Origin: Scolanthus callimorphus
Taxonomy: Eukaryota > Cnidaria > Anthozoa > Actiniaria > Edwardsiidae
NCBI GenBank assembly: GCA_033964015.1
Contig: CM066920.1
Location: 6,601,912-6,665,911 of the forward strand
Reading direction: 5' to 3'
Length of the DNA: 64,000 nt
Positions within the stretch are counted from its first letter, which is position 1, and the number at the start of each line of letters is the position of its first letter. Position numbers and translations under genes: made by a program. Under the pieces are notes generated by a model. The model had not been told where the DNA came from. It searched no databases and worked only from the letters and a program-made list of their open reading frames with translations. Positions 1 to 9,711 of this stretch are shown piece after piece.

Positions 1-415
1 GATGCTTATACATCGCCTTGTAGTTTGATAATGTTTTATTACACACCCCGCAAAACACCATTCTCGTCTCTCTTGTATGATTTTGTAAACTTTTGACTGT
101 GATAACACTTGTTGGGTAATAAATACCAGGACAGAAATACAGGCGCTTTCGTGCAGGGTATGACAGCTCCGTTTTAATCGCTTTTGTTAGATATCGGTTT
201 TCGTCTCGCAACATGAAAGAAATGGTTGTTTGTTAAACAATGCTTACACATTGCCTTGTAGTTTGATAACGTTTTATTACACACCCCGCAAAACACCATT
301 CCCCTCCCTCTTGTACGCTTTTATAAACATTTGACTGTGATAACGCTTGATGGGTAATAAATTCCAGGACATAATACAGGCGCTTCGCGCGGGCGCTTTC
401 GTCTCGTAATATGAA
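1..415. repeat. Tandem duplication of a ~238-bp unit
   Basis: Positions 1-238 and 239-415 are two copies of the same sequence; the second is shortened at its end. Both carry the blocks CCTTGTAGTTTGATAA, TTATTACACACCCCGCAAAA and TTTGACTGTGATAAC in the same order. No protein is supported here. The first unit may continue to the left of the window. Confidence 0.8.
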
Positions 416-777
416 AGTTTAGTAGGTCTTGCTAGAAGAACACTTGAATTCATACCAAATAGCAAAACTACATTTCGAATATTAAAGTAAAAGATTGAGT
501 AAGGGGTGGATACCACCTTTATTCCTCCCGCAGTGCATTGTATAATAAAAAACCTATTATCTGGCATCTGTACCTTGCTTTAGGAAATTGGGAGGGTATC
601 TCCCTTGCTTTAGACTGGCGCTTTTGCTCAATCTTATTTCCTCCCGCTGTGCGTCAGGCGATAAAAGGAGGTTATCTAGTATCTGTTACCTATAAAAGCA
701 AGAGGTTCAGCAACATTCATCACACCAACATATTCATTTAAAACATAATACCCAATACCCAAGTTAAACTAAAGATA
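416..777. other. Non-coding stretch upstream of the RING gene
   Basis: No coding sequence is supported. Two short elements of the GGGAGGGTATCTCCCTTG type (590-615 and a diverged copy near 665-690) match the minisatellite found at 1.33-1.66 kb. The last 100 bases are AT-rich and could hold the promoter of the next gene, but no core element is convincing. Confidence 0.4.
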
Positions 778-1116
778 ATGGAGGACGATTCGAAATGTGT
801 GATATGCCTTGAAGACGACAATGATATAATAGAACTTCTACAGTGTTGTAAAAAGGCTTGCCATTACAAATGCCAAAGAGAATGGTTTAAGATAAGTAAA
901 ACGTGCCCCCATTGTAGGGCAAATCAAGAAAACGAGGAAGAAGAAGTCATAATTATAGACGATAGCGATAGCGATGATGAAGCTCAGTTGAGAAGCAACT
1001 CCCTCATGCTGGATTCGAGTGATGAAGAGCTGGATTCGAGTAATGAAGAGGACGAACAAAGAGGTGGTGTATATGAAAGGAACGATCCAGATTACTTTCC
1101 AGGAATTGACAATTAA
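778..1116 (+). CDS. Small RING-finger protein with acidic C-terminal tail
   Basis: A single-exon reading frame of 112 residues. Residues 7-46 look like a zinc-binding RING: a C-x2-C pair (C7, C10), a cluster C23/C24-C28-H29-x2-C32 followed by W36, and a final C43-P-H-C46 pair. That pattern is known from RING-type E3 ubiquitin ligases, so a role in recruiting an E2 enzyme is likely; no substrate can be named. Residues 50-95 are strongly acidic and serine-rich, with an IIIDD-SDSDDE stretch that could bind SUMO or basic partners (inference). There is no signal peptide or membrane segment. The start is supported by a favourable context (A at -3, G at +4), and an AATAAA lies about 130 bases after the stop. 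The protein is short for a RING ligase, so it may be a fragment or a transposon/virus-acquired gene. Confidence 0.6.
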   Translation: MEDDSKCVICLEDDNDIIELLQCCKKACHYKCQREWFKISKTCPHCRANQENEEEEVIIIDDSDSDDEAQLRSNSLMLDSSDEELDSSNEEDEQRGGVYERNDPDYFPGIDN

Positions 1117-1329
1117 ACTACGATCAACGAAATACGGTGATAACTTATGCTGATAAACACTTATATATATCAACATGATCGATACTTGCCACTGTATTTT
1201 CGCTTGGATATTTTATTTAGAAATTATATATAAACAAAAAGTAATGTAATAAATTAATTCACTGTATCCCACATTCAAAATTCTGCTCATGATCTTGTGT
1301 TCTCATTGGGTCTTGCTATGCGTACCAAA

Positions 1330-1660
1330 AATGAGGGGTTGGGGGGTATATCCCTTGCTTTATCAAAGGGGGAGGGGGGAGGGTATCTCCCCTTGTTTGA
1401 AATAATGGAAGGAGGTCGGGGAGGGTATCTCCCCTTGTTTGAAGAAAAGGAAGGGAGTCGGGGAGGGTATCTCCCCTTGTTTGAAAAAAGAAAGGGGAGG
1501 GTATCTCCCTTTGTTTGAAAAATGGATGGAGGTCGGGGAGGGTATCTCCCTTTGTTTGAAAAAGGAAAAGGTAGGGTATCTCCTTTTGTTTGAAAAAATG
1601 GAAGGAGGTCGGGGAGGGTATCTCCCCTTGTTTTAAAAAGGAAAGGGAGGGTATCTCCCC
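1330..1660. repeat. G-rich minisatellite (GGGAGGGTATCTCCCCTTGTTTGA units)
   Basis: About eight imperfect units of 30-45 bp share the core GGGAGGGTATCTCCCCTTG followed by TTTGAAAAA. Unit length varies because the spacer (GGAAGGAGGTCG or similar) is present or absent. Any reading frame through it is a low-complexity by-product. Confidence 0.85.
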
Positions 1661-1965
1661 TTGTTTGACCGCCTTGCTAGAAAAAGGAGGGGGAGGGTAA
1701 CTCCCTTGCTTGAAGGGGAGGGGAGGGGGGTCTCTTCATGTGACGTCATTCTGACCTTTGACCGCCTTGCTAGAAAAAGGAGGGGGAGGGTACCTCCCTT
1801 GCTTGAAGGGGAGGGGAGGGGGGTCTCTTCATGTGACGTCATTCTGACCTTTGACCTCCTTGCTAGAAAAGGAGGGGGAGGGTACCTACCTTGCTGGGAG
1901 GGGGGGGGGGGGGGGTCTCTTCATGTGACGTCATTCTGACCTTTGACCTCCTCCTCAAAATTAGT
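1661..1965. repeat. Three tandem copies of a ~100-bp unit
   Basis: Three units contain, in order, TTGCTAGAAAAAGGAGGGGG, a GGGGAGGGGAGGGGGG run, TCTCTTCATGTGACGTCATT and CTGACCTTTGACC. Each unit carries a perfect TGACGTCA palindrome, which is the CRE/ATF site, and a TGACCTTTGACC nuclear-receptor-like direct repeat. Whether these are functional or just the repeat's sequence cannot be told. Confidence 0.8.
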
Positions 1966-2009
1966 ATTCCTCCTCAAAAAAAGCGCTAATTCGGTCCCTA
2001 CTATACTAC

Positions 2010-2253
2010 TCGAGTGATATTACAGCGTCTAATAACCCAATGAGCAAGAGACAATCCTATTCTGCTTCTTGATAAACCAAGTACCTGCTGATCTCACCAC
2101 AATCCCTGGGATTCCACAAGCAAGAAGTAAAGCCGAGGTTTGAATCTTTGTCCCTGATAAGATGTCTTGACTGGCGGGAACAATCAGGTAAAAGTGAATA
2201 ACGGAGCAAATCCCCAGGACGATAAAGCAGACAAAGTTCTTTTTATCACTCAT
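2010..2253 (-). pseudogene. CLN3-like copy F, truncated first-exon fragment
   Basis: Reading from the ATG at 2253 on the - strand, the first ~65 residues match exon 1 of the other CLN3-like copies (MSDKKNFVCFIVLGICSV...). Similarity covers the first two membrane segments and stops near 2010. A missing A in the GAGCAAGAGAC block, where other copies have GAGCAAAGAGAC, shifts the frame just before the break. There is no second exon on this strand. The 5' flank shared by all copies is present, so this is a truncated duplicate rather than a functional gene. It lies head-to-head with copy A. Confidence 0.85.
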
Positions 2254-2631
2254 ATCGAGACGTTTGCGAATCTATAATGGAACCGTTCCAATCAAATGCT
2301 CTTACAGAAGACAACGACAAGAGATTAAGCGGAGCATAAAGTGCGTAACGTAGCCATGCATGAAGATCTTCTCGAAAAGCATCTTCAAAAACGTCGGAAG
2401 CCTTGTATTGAAATCTTTTCGTTTCTTTGCTTCGCAGGGTCTCGTCTGACTATCCTGAAAAAACTGGCACCGGCAAGAGATTACAGTCAAAAGACATGAA
2501 GCTTGCCTCTAAGAGTAGACTATTCAATTCATTATTTATTTACCATTGATTTAATTATGCACTTTTCAATTCAATATTACAGCTAAAAGACTTGAAGCGT
2601 GTGCCCCGTTAGAGTTGAATATTCAATTCAC

Positions 2632-3080
2632 TACAGTAAAAACCCGCATAAAAGAACAAGTGGATTAAGAACACTCAGGCTGTAATTTGGTCAAAAAGAT
2701 ACCTTATACATAAGAACACATACAGCCTGAAAAATGAAAATTGTTCTTGTATAAAAAGATTCGAGGACAGTAATCTAGTGTGGTACATCCAGATCAATAT
2801 AATGTGCCAGACTATTGCACACAGAGTCTCAGCATGTGCTGCATGGGGAATTCCAGGATTGTTTTAGAATACTAAATTACTGTCACCTTCTGCCAATCAC
2901 ATTCTTTATTTTGACTATCGGTAGTGTATGCAGTAAGCTATTATCTAATATTAAGAGACACATTTTAAGAACACCTTAAGAACATTTTCAGGCTGATTTT
3001 GCAGAAAACACCCAATGTATAAGAACAAAATCAGCCTGAATCCCCATAACACCTGTTCTTTTATGCGGGTTTTTACTGTA
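2632..3080. mobile_element. MITE, mariner-like, 27-bp terminal inverted repeats
   Basis: The two ends are perfect inverted repeats starting TACAGTAAAAACCCGCATAA and flanked by TA, which fits Tc1/mariner insertion. The 449-bp body has no reading frame. It has internal motifs (TTAAGAACACTCAGGCTG and relatives) that recur in the larger element at 61.4 kb, so the two probably depend on related transposases. Confidence 0.85.
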
Positions 3081-3740
3081 TTGCATTCTAATACGCCTTA
3101 TCAAGCAATATTGATTAATGATATATAATAGTTATCAGAAAAAAAGAATCCAGTTTTCACATCCGTATTAGTAAAACTGCAAAGTTCCAAAAGAATCACT
3201 TGAAAACTGGCTCAGACTAGTATGAATTTTCAAAACTTCGTATTTTACAAGGTAATGTATGGGCAAATACCAAGTCGAGGCATCTTCATATCTCAGCCAG
3301 TATTCAAGCAATGCAGTTGTACTATAAATACGGATGTGTGGAATTGAATACTGGATTCCATTCTCCGATGACTATTATTGTCCCCGAGAAGGCACCTTAG
3401 ACCCCGCCAACACTACACACACTATTTGCTCCGTTTTCAAAAATATTTGCGTCCAAACTTATCGTTTTCGTATCGTTTTTCGCCTGTCCACACTACAACG
3501 CGTATCCGTGCATGCTGAAAAAAAAACTCAACGCATGCGCATTTCGATCTGTCGGCCCGCGAAATTTACAGAAGTATATATCCTTCAACGTTTTTTGAAG
3601 ATGCTTTTCGAGCCGAGCAAAGTAACGAAAATATTTCAATACAAGGCTTTGGACGTTTTTTGAAGATGCTTTTCGAGAAGATCATTATATGCATGACTAT
3701 GTTACGCATTTTATGCTCCGCTTACTCTCTTGTCGATGTC
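3081..3740. other. Non-coding flank upstream of CLN3-like copy A
   Basis: No coding sequence is supported. Around 3650-3740 it contains a flank shared with the other CLN3-like copies (CATGACTATGTTACGCATTT, TGCTCCGCTTA), here on the + strand. The part before 3400 is not obviously shared with the other copies. Confidence 0.5.
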
Positions 3741-3792
3741 TCCTATAAGAGCCCTTGATTGCCTTCCATTATAGATTCGCAAACGTCTCGAT
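3741..3792 (+). promoter_or_regulatory. Putative core promoter and short 5' UTR of CLN3-like copy A
   Basis: A TATA-like TCCTATAAGAGCCCTTG block lies about 49 bases before the ATG. It is kept in the same place in copies B, C and D as CTTCTATAAGAGCCCTT or a one-base variant, and is altered in E and F (CTGTAGGAG, CTGTAAGAG). The conservation could be due to recent duplication alone. Confidence 0.35.
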
Positions 3793-5247
3793 ATGAGTGA
3801 TAAAAGAATTTTGTCTGCTTCATCGTCCTGGGGATTTGCTCCGTTATTCACTTTTACCTGATTGTTCCCGCCAGTCAAGACATCTTATCAGGGACAAAGA
3901 TTCAAACCTCGGGTTTACTTCTTGCTTCGGGAATCCCAGGGATTCTGGTGATTTTAGCAGGGAGTTGGATTATCAAGAAACAGAAGCCAATTGTCTCTTT
4001 GCTCATTGCGTTATTAATCGCTTTGATATCACTCGCTGTTCTGGCTTTCTCTGATAATGTGAACGTTCGCATTGCTGCTTACGGCGGCGTTGCCTTTTCT
4101 CAGTCTTGGAACATTGTTTGGAGCATGTATTTTATCGCCTGTTTTCAAGACAATTCTGCATACCTTGTCGGCTGCCAGACCGGATATACCTTGGCTTCGA
4201 CTTTTGGAAATTTCATTTACACAGGTGAGTGAACGAATATTCCCTAGCCAAGTTCTTTTTTTAACCCCTTTACTTTAATTGCTTTTAATTGTATGATCAT
4301 ATGGTGGAAGTTTAATGAATATATTCGATGGCTGTAAACTATTGTCCTCCCCTTTGTGAGATACTTGTTCAGTATGAGCAAACTGTATTCTTTTACTTAA
4401 TCGAACACTCTTCATCTCAGGGTTAACGACATGGACTTGCGTACCACCACGATATGCGGTTCTCGTGGGGATCCCGTTCAACCTTCTAACTGTGGTCGCG
4501 TACGCCATTGTGGACAAACCAGAATGCGAGGACAGGCCTTCAAATCCACAGGGAGACCGCCACTGCCAATATAAGAAGCTTTCAAAACATCCTGACGAGG
4601 AAGACGGGATGGACAGTGGACTACCGGAGGAAAGCCTTTTTTCTGTGGTCTATAAATCATGGCTGCATATTTCGTATTTCTTCTTAAGCACCCTATCTAT
4701 CTGGATGTGTATGGATGTTATTGTCACAACTATAGCATACCCCGGGTCCGCAGTCCGACCTCGAGATACATTCCAATACTACATGTTAGCATTCAGTATC
4801 GGGCGTTCCTCGGAAGGAATTCTCTTCTCCATCATCTCTTGTCTTTGTCCGCGGTTCAAGGAGCTCGTTACCTTCCGTCAAATTTGGCTTTTTGTACTTC
4901 TTACTCTTGCTCATTTGTTCGTTTTCCTCTTCGCTGCTTGGTTTCGCTTCCTTCGATCATTCTCTCTCGCTGTAGTGCTTTGCTTCACTCTAGCTTACGC
5001 GGAAGGGTGCGTTCGAGTCTTCAGCCTTCTTGGTCTGGGAGAGAAATTTGATAACGTGAATGACAAAGGCCTTGCACTTAGTATTGTTCAGTTTGGCAGG
5101 ACAATAGCCTTCTTAGTTGCAGGTCTCAGTGGCGGGTTTGGCGAGCGTTATCTTCGTAAACACTGCGTCCTTGAACTCGGATTAGGGGAATATTGCTTTA
5201 CCAGGTCAACCTCTGTTTTGGGCTGGAAAACATCAAGCTGCTCTTGA
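3793..5247 (+). CDS. CLN3/battenin-like membrane protein, copy A (frameshift in exon 1)
   Basis: Two exons: 3793-4224 and 4421-5247, intron GTGAGT...CTCAG in phase 1. The product resembles the CLN3 (battenin) family of lysosomal/endosomal multi-pass membrane proteins. Matches include GICSVIHFYLIVPASQDIL in the first membrane segment, like the family's G-C-x(n)-AAHDIL motif, and AWFRFL in the C-terminal half, like WFGFLPS. Around ten membrane segments are visible, with an acidic hydrophilic loop (DEEDGMD) in the middle. The frame breaks at 3801-3805: this copy has AAAAG where the others have AAAAAG, so translation from the ATG shifts after four codons. The rest of both exons is open. It is either a sequencing error or a disabled gene. 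Copy A alone is on the + strand. Confidence 0.75.
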
Positions 5248-5520
5248 AAGGAGATCTTGAGTAGTGCTTTTCCTAGAACTTTTTATGATTGGTGGCAAGG
5301 GGTAACGGAGATCAACTTTAATTAACAATTAGTCCTGAATATCTAAGATACTTCTTGTATAATATCAAGTGACTAATTTAATTATATAAGAGAGGGGGAA
5401 TGTTCTGGCCTTTTTTGGATATTCATCAAATACATATGGGCTCAGCGTAACGTTTTAGCTCATATAACCCAATAAAATCGGAATTTCTTCAGCGGTTACC
5501 GCTTCGTTGAAAAACAAAAA
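5248..5520. other. 3' flank of CLN3-like copy A
   Basis: Contains the flank shared by the array (TTTTTATGATTGGTGG near 5280, ATCAAGTGACTAATTTAATTATA near 5365). No second gene is seen. Confidence 0.5.
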
Positions 5521-5698
5521 CAGTCTCGTACCCAGACTTTTTCCGGGGTTTCTAGGGTGCGCAATGGCTTAAAACGCATGCCCCACAACTCATTGCGCGT
5601 CGTGTCTCGAACCCATTCCACGTCCCTATGGTTCATAGAGAAATCGATTGGAGAAATCACCGCAAAAGACACAAAAAATAACGTCTGGGTACGAGACT
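5521..5698. mobile_element. MITE family with CAGTCTCGTACCCAGAC termini
   Basis: The ends AGTCTCGTACCCAGAC and GTCTGGGTACGAGACT are inverted repeats, 178 bp apart in total. Inside are GGTGCGCAATGG, GCCCCACAACTCATTGCGCG and AATCGATTGGAGAAATCACC, which recur near 7.9-8.07, 22.65-22.81 and 52.36-52.57 kb, giving at least four copies in this window. Confidence 0.8.
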
Positions 5699-5919
5699 AA
5701 AGAACCCATAAAAAGTGCCGGGGAACTAGTGTTTCTCGAACATCTGCAAATTCTAGTCAATTTTCCGTTGCGAGTTGCAGCGAAAAGCGTGACTGTTGCG
5801 TTGCGAGTTGCAGCGAAAAGTTGCAGGCAGGCAGGCAGGCAGGCAGGCATAGTAAAGCTCCACTATAAGAGATTGATTTTGTTTGCAGAATTTGTATAAT
5901 TTGCATCATTTTAGCTAGG

Positions 5920-6165
5920 GACAAGGTTCAGTGAGATTTTAAACATCAGCTTTGCTTTCTGTTTCGTTCTGCGCAAGCAAAGCTTGTCCCAGCCCAGCAT
6001 ATCAAGGATGTCCCTAGATTTTACTTCAAAGCTAGTACAAGTCACAACCCTGGCTGCACAATTTTGGAGTTTTTGTAGTTTATCAGCCATACGTACCCCC
6101 AGGCCATCCCAGACTAGACTACAATAGTCAAAGTGCGGTACGATTACACGATTAGGGCTTTGTAT
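5920..6165 (-). pseudogene. LINE reverse-transcriptase C-terminal fragment
   Basis: Translation of the - strand gives PHFDYCSLVWDGLGVRMADK, then KLQKLQNCAARVV and a D-I-L-D-M-L-G-W-D-K-L-C-L-R-R segment. This is the well-known conserved end of non-LTR retrotransposon reverse transcriptases of the CR1/Jockey type (FDYCs-VW, LQ-lQN-AARV, L-W--L--RR). It is short, with stop codons on both sides, so it is a dead remnant. Confidence 0.8.
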
Positions 6166-6625
6166 ATTTTTTCATAACAAGAAAATTTCGCCAAAAGCTG
6201 TCGTTTTGCCGACGTTGCGAAACTTCCTTATTAGGAAATTCCCCCTTACCTTATTTGGAAGGTCTGTAAGTACTTTTCTTCATATCTTAGCGAAAAAAGC
6301 AGGAAAATTGACAAAAACTTGCAGATACTCGAGAAACATCCGTCTCTTTTGTCATCAGCCATTTTGTTTTTACCCCCCACCGAGGGGCCTGAGTCACGTT
6401 TTGAACACCACAGGCAACCCGCGCGGATTTGCCATAAAAACGACAGCACTTTCTTGATATGCGGCTGTATCTTTTGTCAATTAGGTAACGTACTCTCTTC
6501 AGTGCCCCAATGCCAGATGCATCCCCCTGCAATGCAATATTTTGTTTCAGAAAATGTAGAACCTATCTCTATTTTTTCGCAACATTGCGAGACAAGTTTC
6601 TAATCACAGCAATTTATCACGTAAC

Positions 6626-6964
6626 AGCGCGCTTGATTGGCTGATCGCATTTTTAAACCGCACCGGGGGGGGGGGGGGGCACTTTAAAATGACCACCTCC
6701 CCTTGAATTTCCACTCGTGAGACAGACCCCATCCCCTGGAATTTCCACTCTCACAAAGGATCCCCTGCCCTGGAATTTCCATTTATTGTGGCGAAATACA
6801 ACTGGAAAATCTATTTTTGGATAAATGTCCCTGGAAAGTCACCTTTTTTACCCCTCCCTCTTGGAATTTCCAGTTTCAAGACATACCCCCTTCCGTGGAA
6901 TTTCCAGGTCCAAAACAACCCTGGATGCAGTTTAAAAATGTTATCAGCCATTATGATAGCGCGC
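6626..6964. mobile_element. Inverted-repeat element carrying a CCCTGGAATTTCC minisatellite
   Basis: The ends CGCGCTTGATTGGCTGATCG...TTTTTAAACCGCACC and ...AGTTTAAAAATGTTATCAGCC...GCGCG are imperfect inverted repeats. The core is a run of 30-40-bp units each carrying CCCTGGAATTTCCA. A close relative sits at 61.72-62.08 kb. Confidence 0.75.
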
Positions 6965-8069
6965 ACCGCTGTAATTAATCATTTTATTGTGGGCGCAACT
7001 TGCAATAAAATATTGCAAACGTGTAACATCCCGCTGCAGCACGCGTTGTGAGTTTCAAGAAAATATTGCCTCATGTAAAGGCTTCCGGCGTTTTTGAAAC
7101 AGCTGTATGCTTTTCGAGGTCTTATATGCATGGCTAATCTGCGCATTTTATTCAAATGTCTCTTGTCGTTGAAGACACGAAACGTGAAGTAGAATATTTA
7201 ATTCCTCAATGCATTATTGATTTCATTCTTCAATCCAAAATGTATTTTTCAATTCAATATTACAGCCAAAAGACACGAAGCGTGCCCCTCTAGAGTTGAA
7301 TATTCAATTCATTATTGCATTATAAGCCTTTATCACGCAATATTGATTAATAATATAGCTATCAGAGTTTTCAATTCTACACATCCGTATTAGTAAAACT
7401 GAGATTAATGAATTTTCAAAACTTATTTTGCAAGGTTATGTATCGGCAAATGCGTCAAGTCGAGTCATATTCATAAATCAGCCAGTGTTTCACCAACTTT
7501 GCAGTTTTACTAATACGGATGTGTAGAACTCGCCCATAGCGGTTGAGTCTCTCACTGGAAAATTCACCAGAACTTGCAGATGTTCGAGAAACACTAGTTC
7601 CCCGCCACATTTTAGCTTGACGTTATTTTTTGCGTCTCTAGCCAGGGGGAGGGTCCTGATACTCAGGCTGTTGCGTCTCTTGCGGTGATTTCATCTCTAA
7701 TCTCTGTGCACGGGCATTATCAACGACAACAACATTCATGTGCCAGGTCTTGAAAACAGACAATAGCTTAGAGTAGTTTAGAGAGTCCGTCACTGACTTG
7801 GTGCGAATGACGCTCAACAAGTATCTCAACCGTTTTATTCAACATTTTGTCATTGAACATATAACCACACGCATCAGCGTGCACAACATCGAACCGAAAT
7901 GAAAGCGCTTCTCAATTACACGCATTCCATTGAGAAACACGAATTCTCCAATCGATTTCTCTATGAAAATTGTTTTGGAGCCGTAAGGGACTGGGAATGA
8001 GCTCGAGACAGGGCGCAATGAATTGGACATGCGCATACCATTGCGCACCCTAGAAACCCCGGAAAGCGT
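6965..8069. repeat. Composite of array-flank repeats and MITE pieces
   Basis: No coding sequence is supported. 7070-7300 carries blocks shared with the CLN3-like array flanks (AAGACACGAAGCGTG, ATTCAATTCATTATTGC). 7540-7640 and 7900-8069 are pieces of the CAGTCTCGTACC MITE family (GGAGCCGTAAGGGACTGGGA), interrupted by unrelated DNA. Confidence 0.55.
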
Positions 8070-8766
8070 CCAATCTCGTTCCCAGAGCCCGCGTATCTTT
8101 TAGGCCAGCGCCAAGATACGGAGCTCCGGAATAATCAAGTCGTGCGACGATTTTCATTGGCTCGTCATTCCTCTCCACTACCCATGCGCGCGATTTGAAT
8201 TAGGAGGAAATCTAACAGAAAATATGTTTCACACAAGCATCACCTGTTGGGCGAAAACATATTTCCGGTATCCAACGCTGCGCTTCAAAGTCTTTTAGAT
8301 CTATTGTTATGAATTTTCGTAAGCATTTCGTAAGATCAATTTTCCAAAACTAGCGTTATAACAAGACAAATCATGCAACAAAAGTCTTGATTCTGAGGCA
8401 AATGTTCAGTTGTTGACAAAATTTGTCGCGCGCGCGCTGCTGACGAAGATCACGCCACTTTCAATGTCAAGCAGAACGCGCGCTGTTTTGCAAAAACAAA
8501 ACCTGCTCAAAACCGAGTGAAATATCTCAGTAATTCGTGTTTTTAAAGCTCTTTTTGGCTGGTTGTATAACCACGACTGTAAAATGTGAAAAATTCCTAT
8601 ACCATATTGAATAACTGTGTGATAAATCCATGATTTTAGTAACGGTCAAGGTCAAACGCATGCGCACTGAAGAGTACCCAGATTTTGGGTATAAAAAATT
8701 GATTATTCCAGAGCCCTGTATCTTGCCGCTGGCTCAAAGATGCACGGGCTCTGGGTACGAGATTGG
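8070..8766. mobile_element. Non-autonomous DNA transposon with ~45-bp terminal inverted repeats
   Basis: The left end (CAATCTCGTTCCCAGAGCCC...GCCAGCGCCAAGATAC) is matched by an inverted right end (GTATCTTGCCGCTGGC...GGGCTCTGGGTACGAGATTG). The body of about 600 bp has no coding capacity. It sits directly against a CAGTCTCGTACC-type MITE piece, and its ends share the CTCGT-CCCAGA core with that family. Confidence 0.8.
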
Positions 8767-9711
8767 GAAAGCGTCTTTGTACAAGACTGTTCTTTTGTTT
8801 TTCAACGAAACGGTAACCGTTGAAGAAATTCAGATTTTATTGGGTTATTTGAGCTAAAACGCTACGCTGAACCGGATATATGCTGAATGAATATCAAATA
8901 AAAGGCCAGAACATCCCCGCCTTCCCCCCGGCCTACATAGTTCTCTTGCTGTTACATATCAAAATAATTATCTTAAAAATTGTCGACTTTCTTCAACATC
9001 CTTATAAGGAAATATCTCCATACAATATTTGGAATATTGATCATCTCGCCATGAAGAATGCGCTATAATATATAGATTTAGCCACTGGCTAAAAGCGGCA
9101 GAGCTCCCGGTTGCAAATTTTTCCCTGTGTTGATGAGACAAAAAGGTTGCCATTGTGCATAGTCTGACACCGCCATACTACGTGACTAAGCACTTGCACA
9201 CGCCAAATATAAGCTATTAAATTATTTTATTATTAATCCCAGTAAGAGTAAGATTAAATGCCACCTTCGTGGCCAAAAAATTCCAACTAGGCCTAGCGTA
9301 TTACGTATACCCTTCGCTGCGTAAAAGCTGTAGCGTCGCATATGCATTCCTAACTTATGCTAATAATGTCACCGCGCGCTCCAGCATAAATTATTTTATT
9401 ATTAATCCCAGTAAGAGTAAGTTTTTTTATAGACCTAGAAAGCTTAAAACTTAACCAGAACTTAAATACACTCGAGAAAAGATGTTATGCGCAACCTGGA
9501 AACAAAGTAGACAAGACACCACAGGAAGTCCGCTCTATCTCTAGAAAGACAATGTTATCTTGATTGATATTCCATGTACTCGACGGGTAAACGAAGCCGA
9601 ATAATAAATAAAATCTGAATCTGAATCTTGCTCGCCATATTCACAAACGACAACCTAGAAGTGATTAATCACAAAATATTCTATTGAAAAAGCACTATTA
9701 AAGATTTCCTT
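8767..9711. other. Intergenic, old repeat debris, 3' flank of CLN3-like copy B
   Basis: No gene is supported. A 36-bp direct repeat (TTATTTTATTATTAATCCCA...) occurs near 9217 and 9388. Near 9600 an (AATCTG)n-like tail, AATAAAATCTGAATCTGAAT, looks like the 3' end of a LINE. From about 8800 there is sequence shared with the 22.8-23.0 kb region (ATTTTATTGGGTTATTTG). Confidence 0.45.

Noticed and set aside
1661..1965. CRE-like TGACGTCA sites as a promoter
   Set aside because: All three are part of the tandem unit and no gene start lies just downstream on either strand.
4659..5051. Second frame of 130 codons inside CLN3-like exon 2 (repeated in B and C)
   Set aside because: It is the +1 shadow of the CLN3-like frame; it recurs only because the copies are similar and it lacks a plausible start or splice.
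9217..9423. Direct 36-bp repeats as possible solo-LTR ends
   Set aside because: Too short, no TG...CA ends, no primer-binding site.
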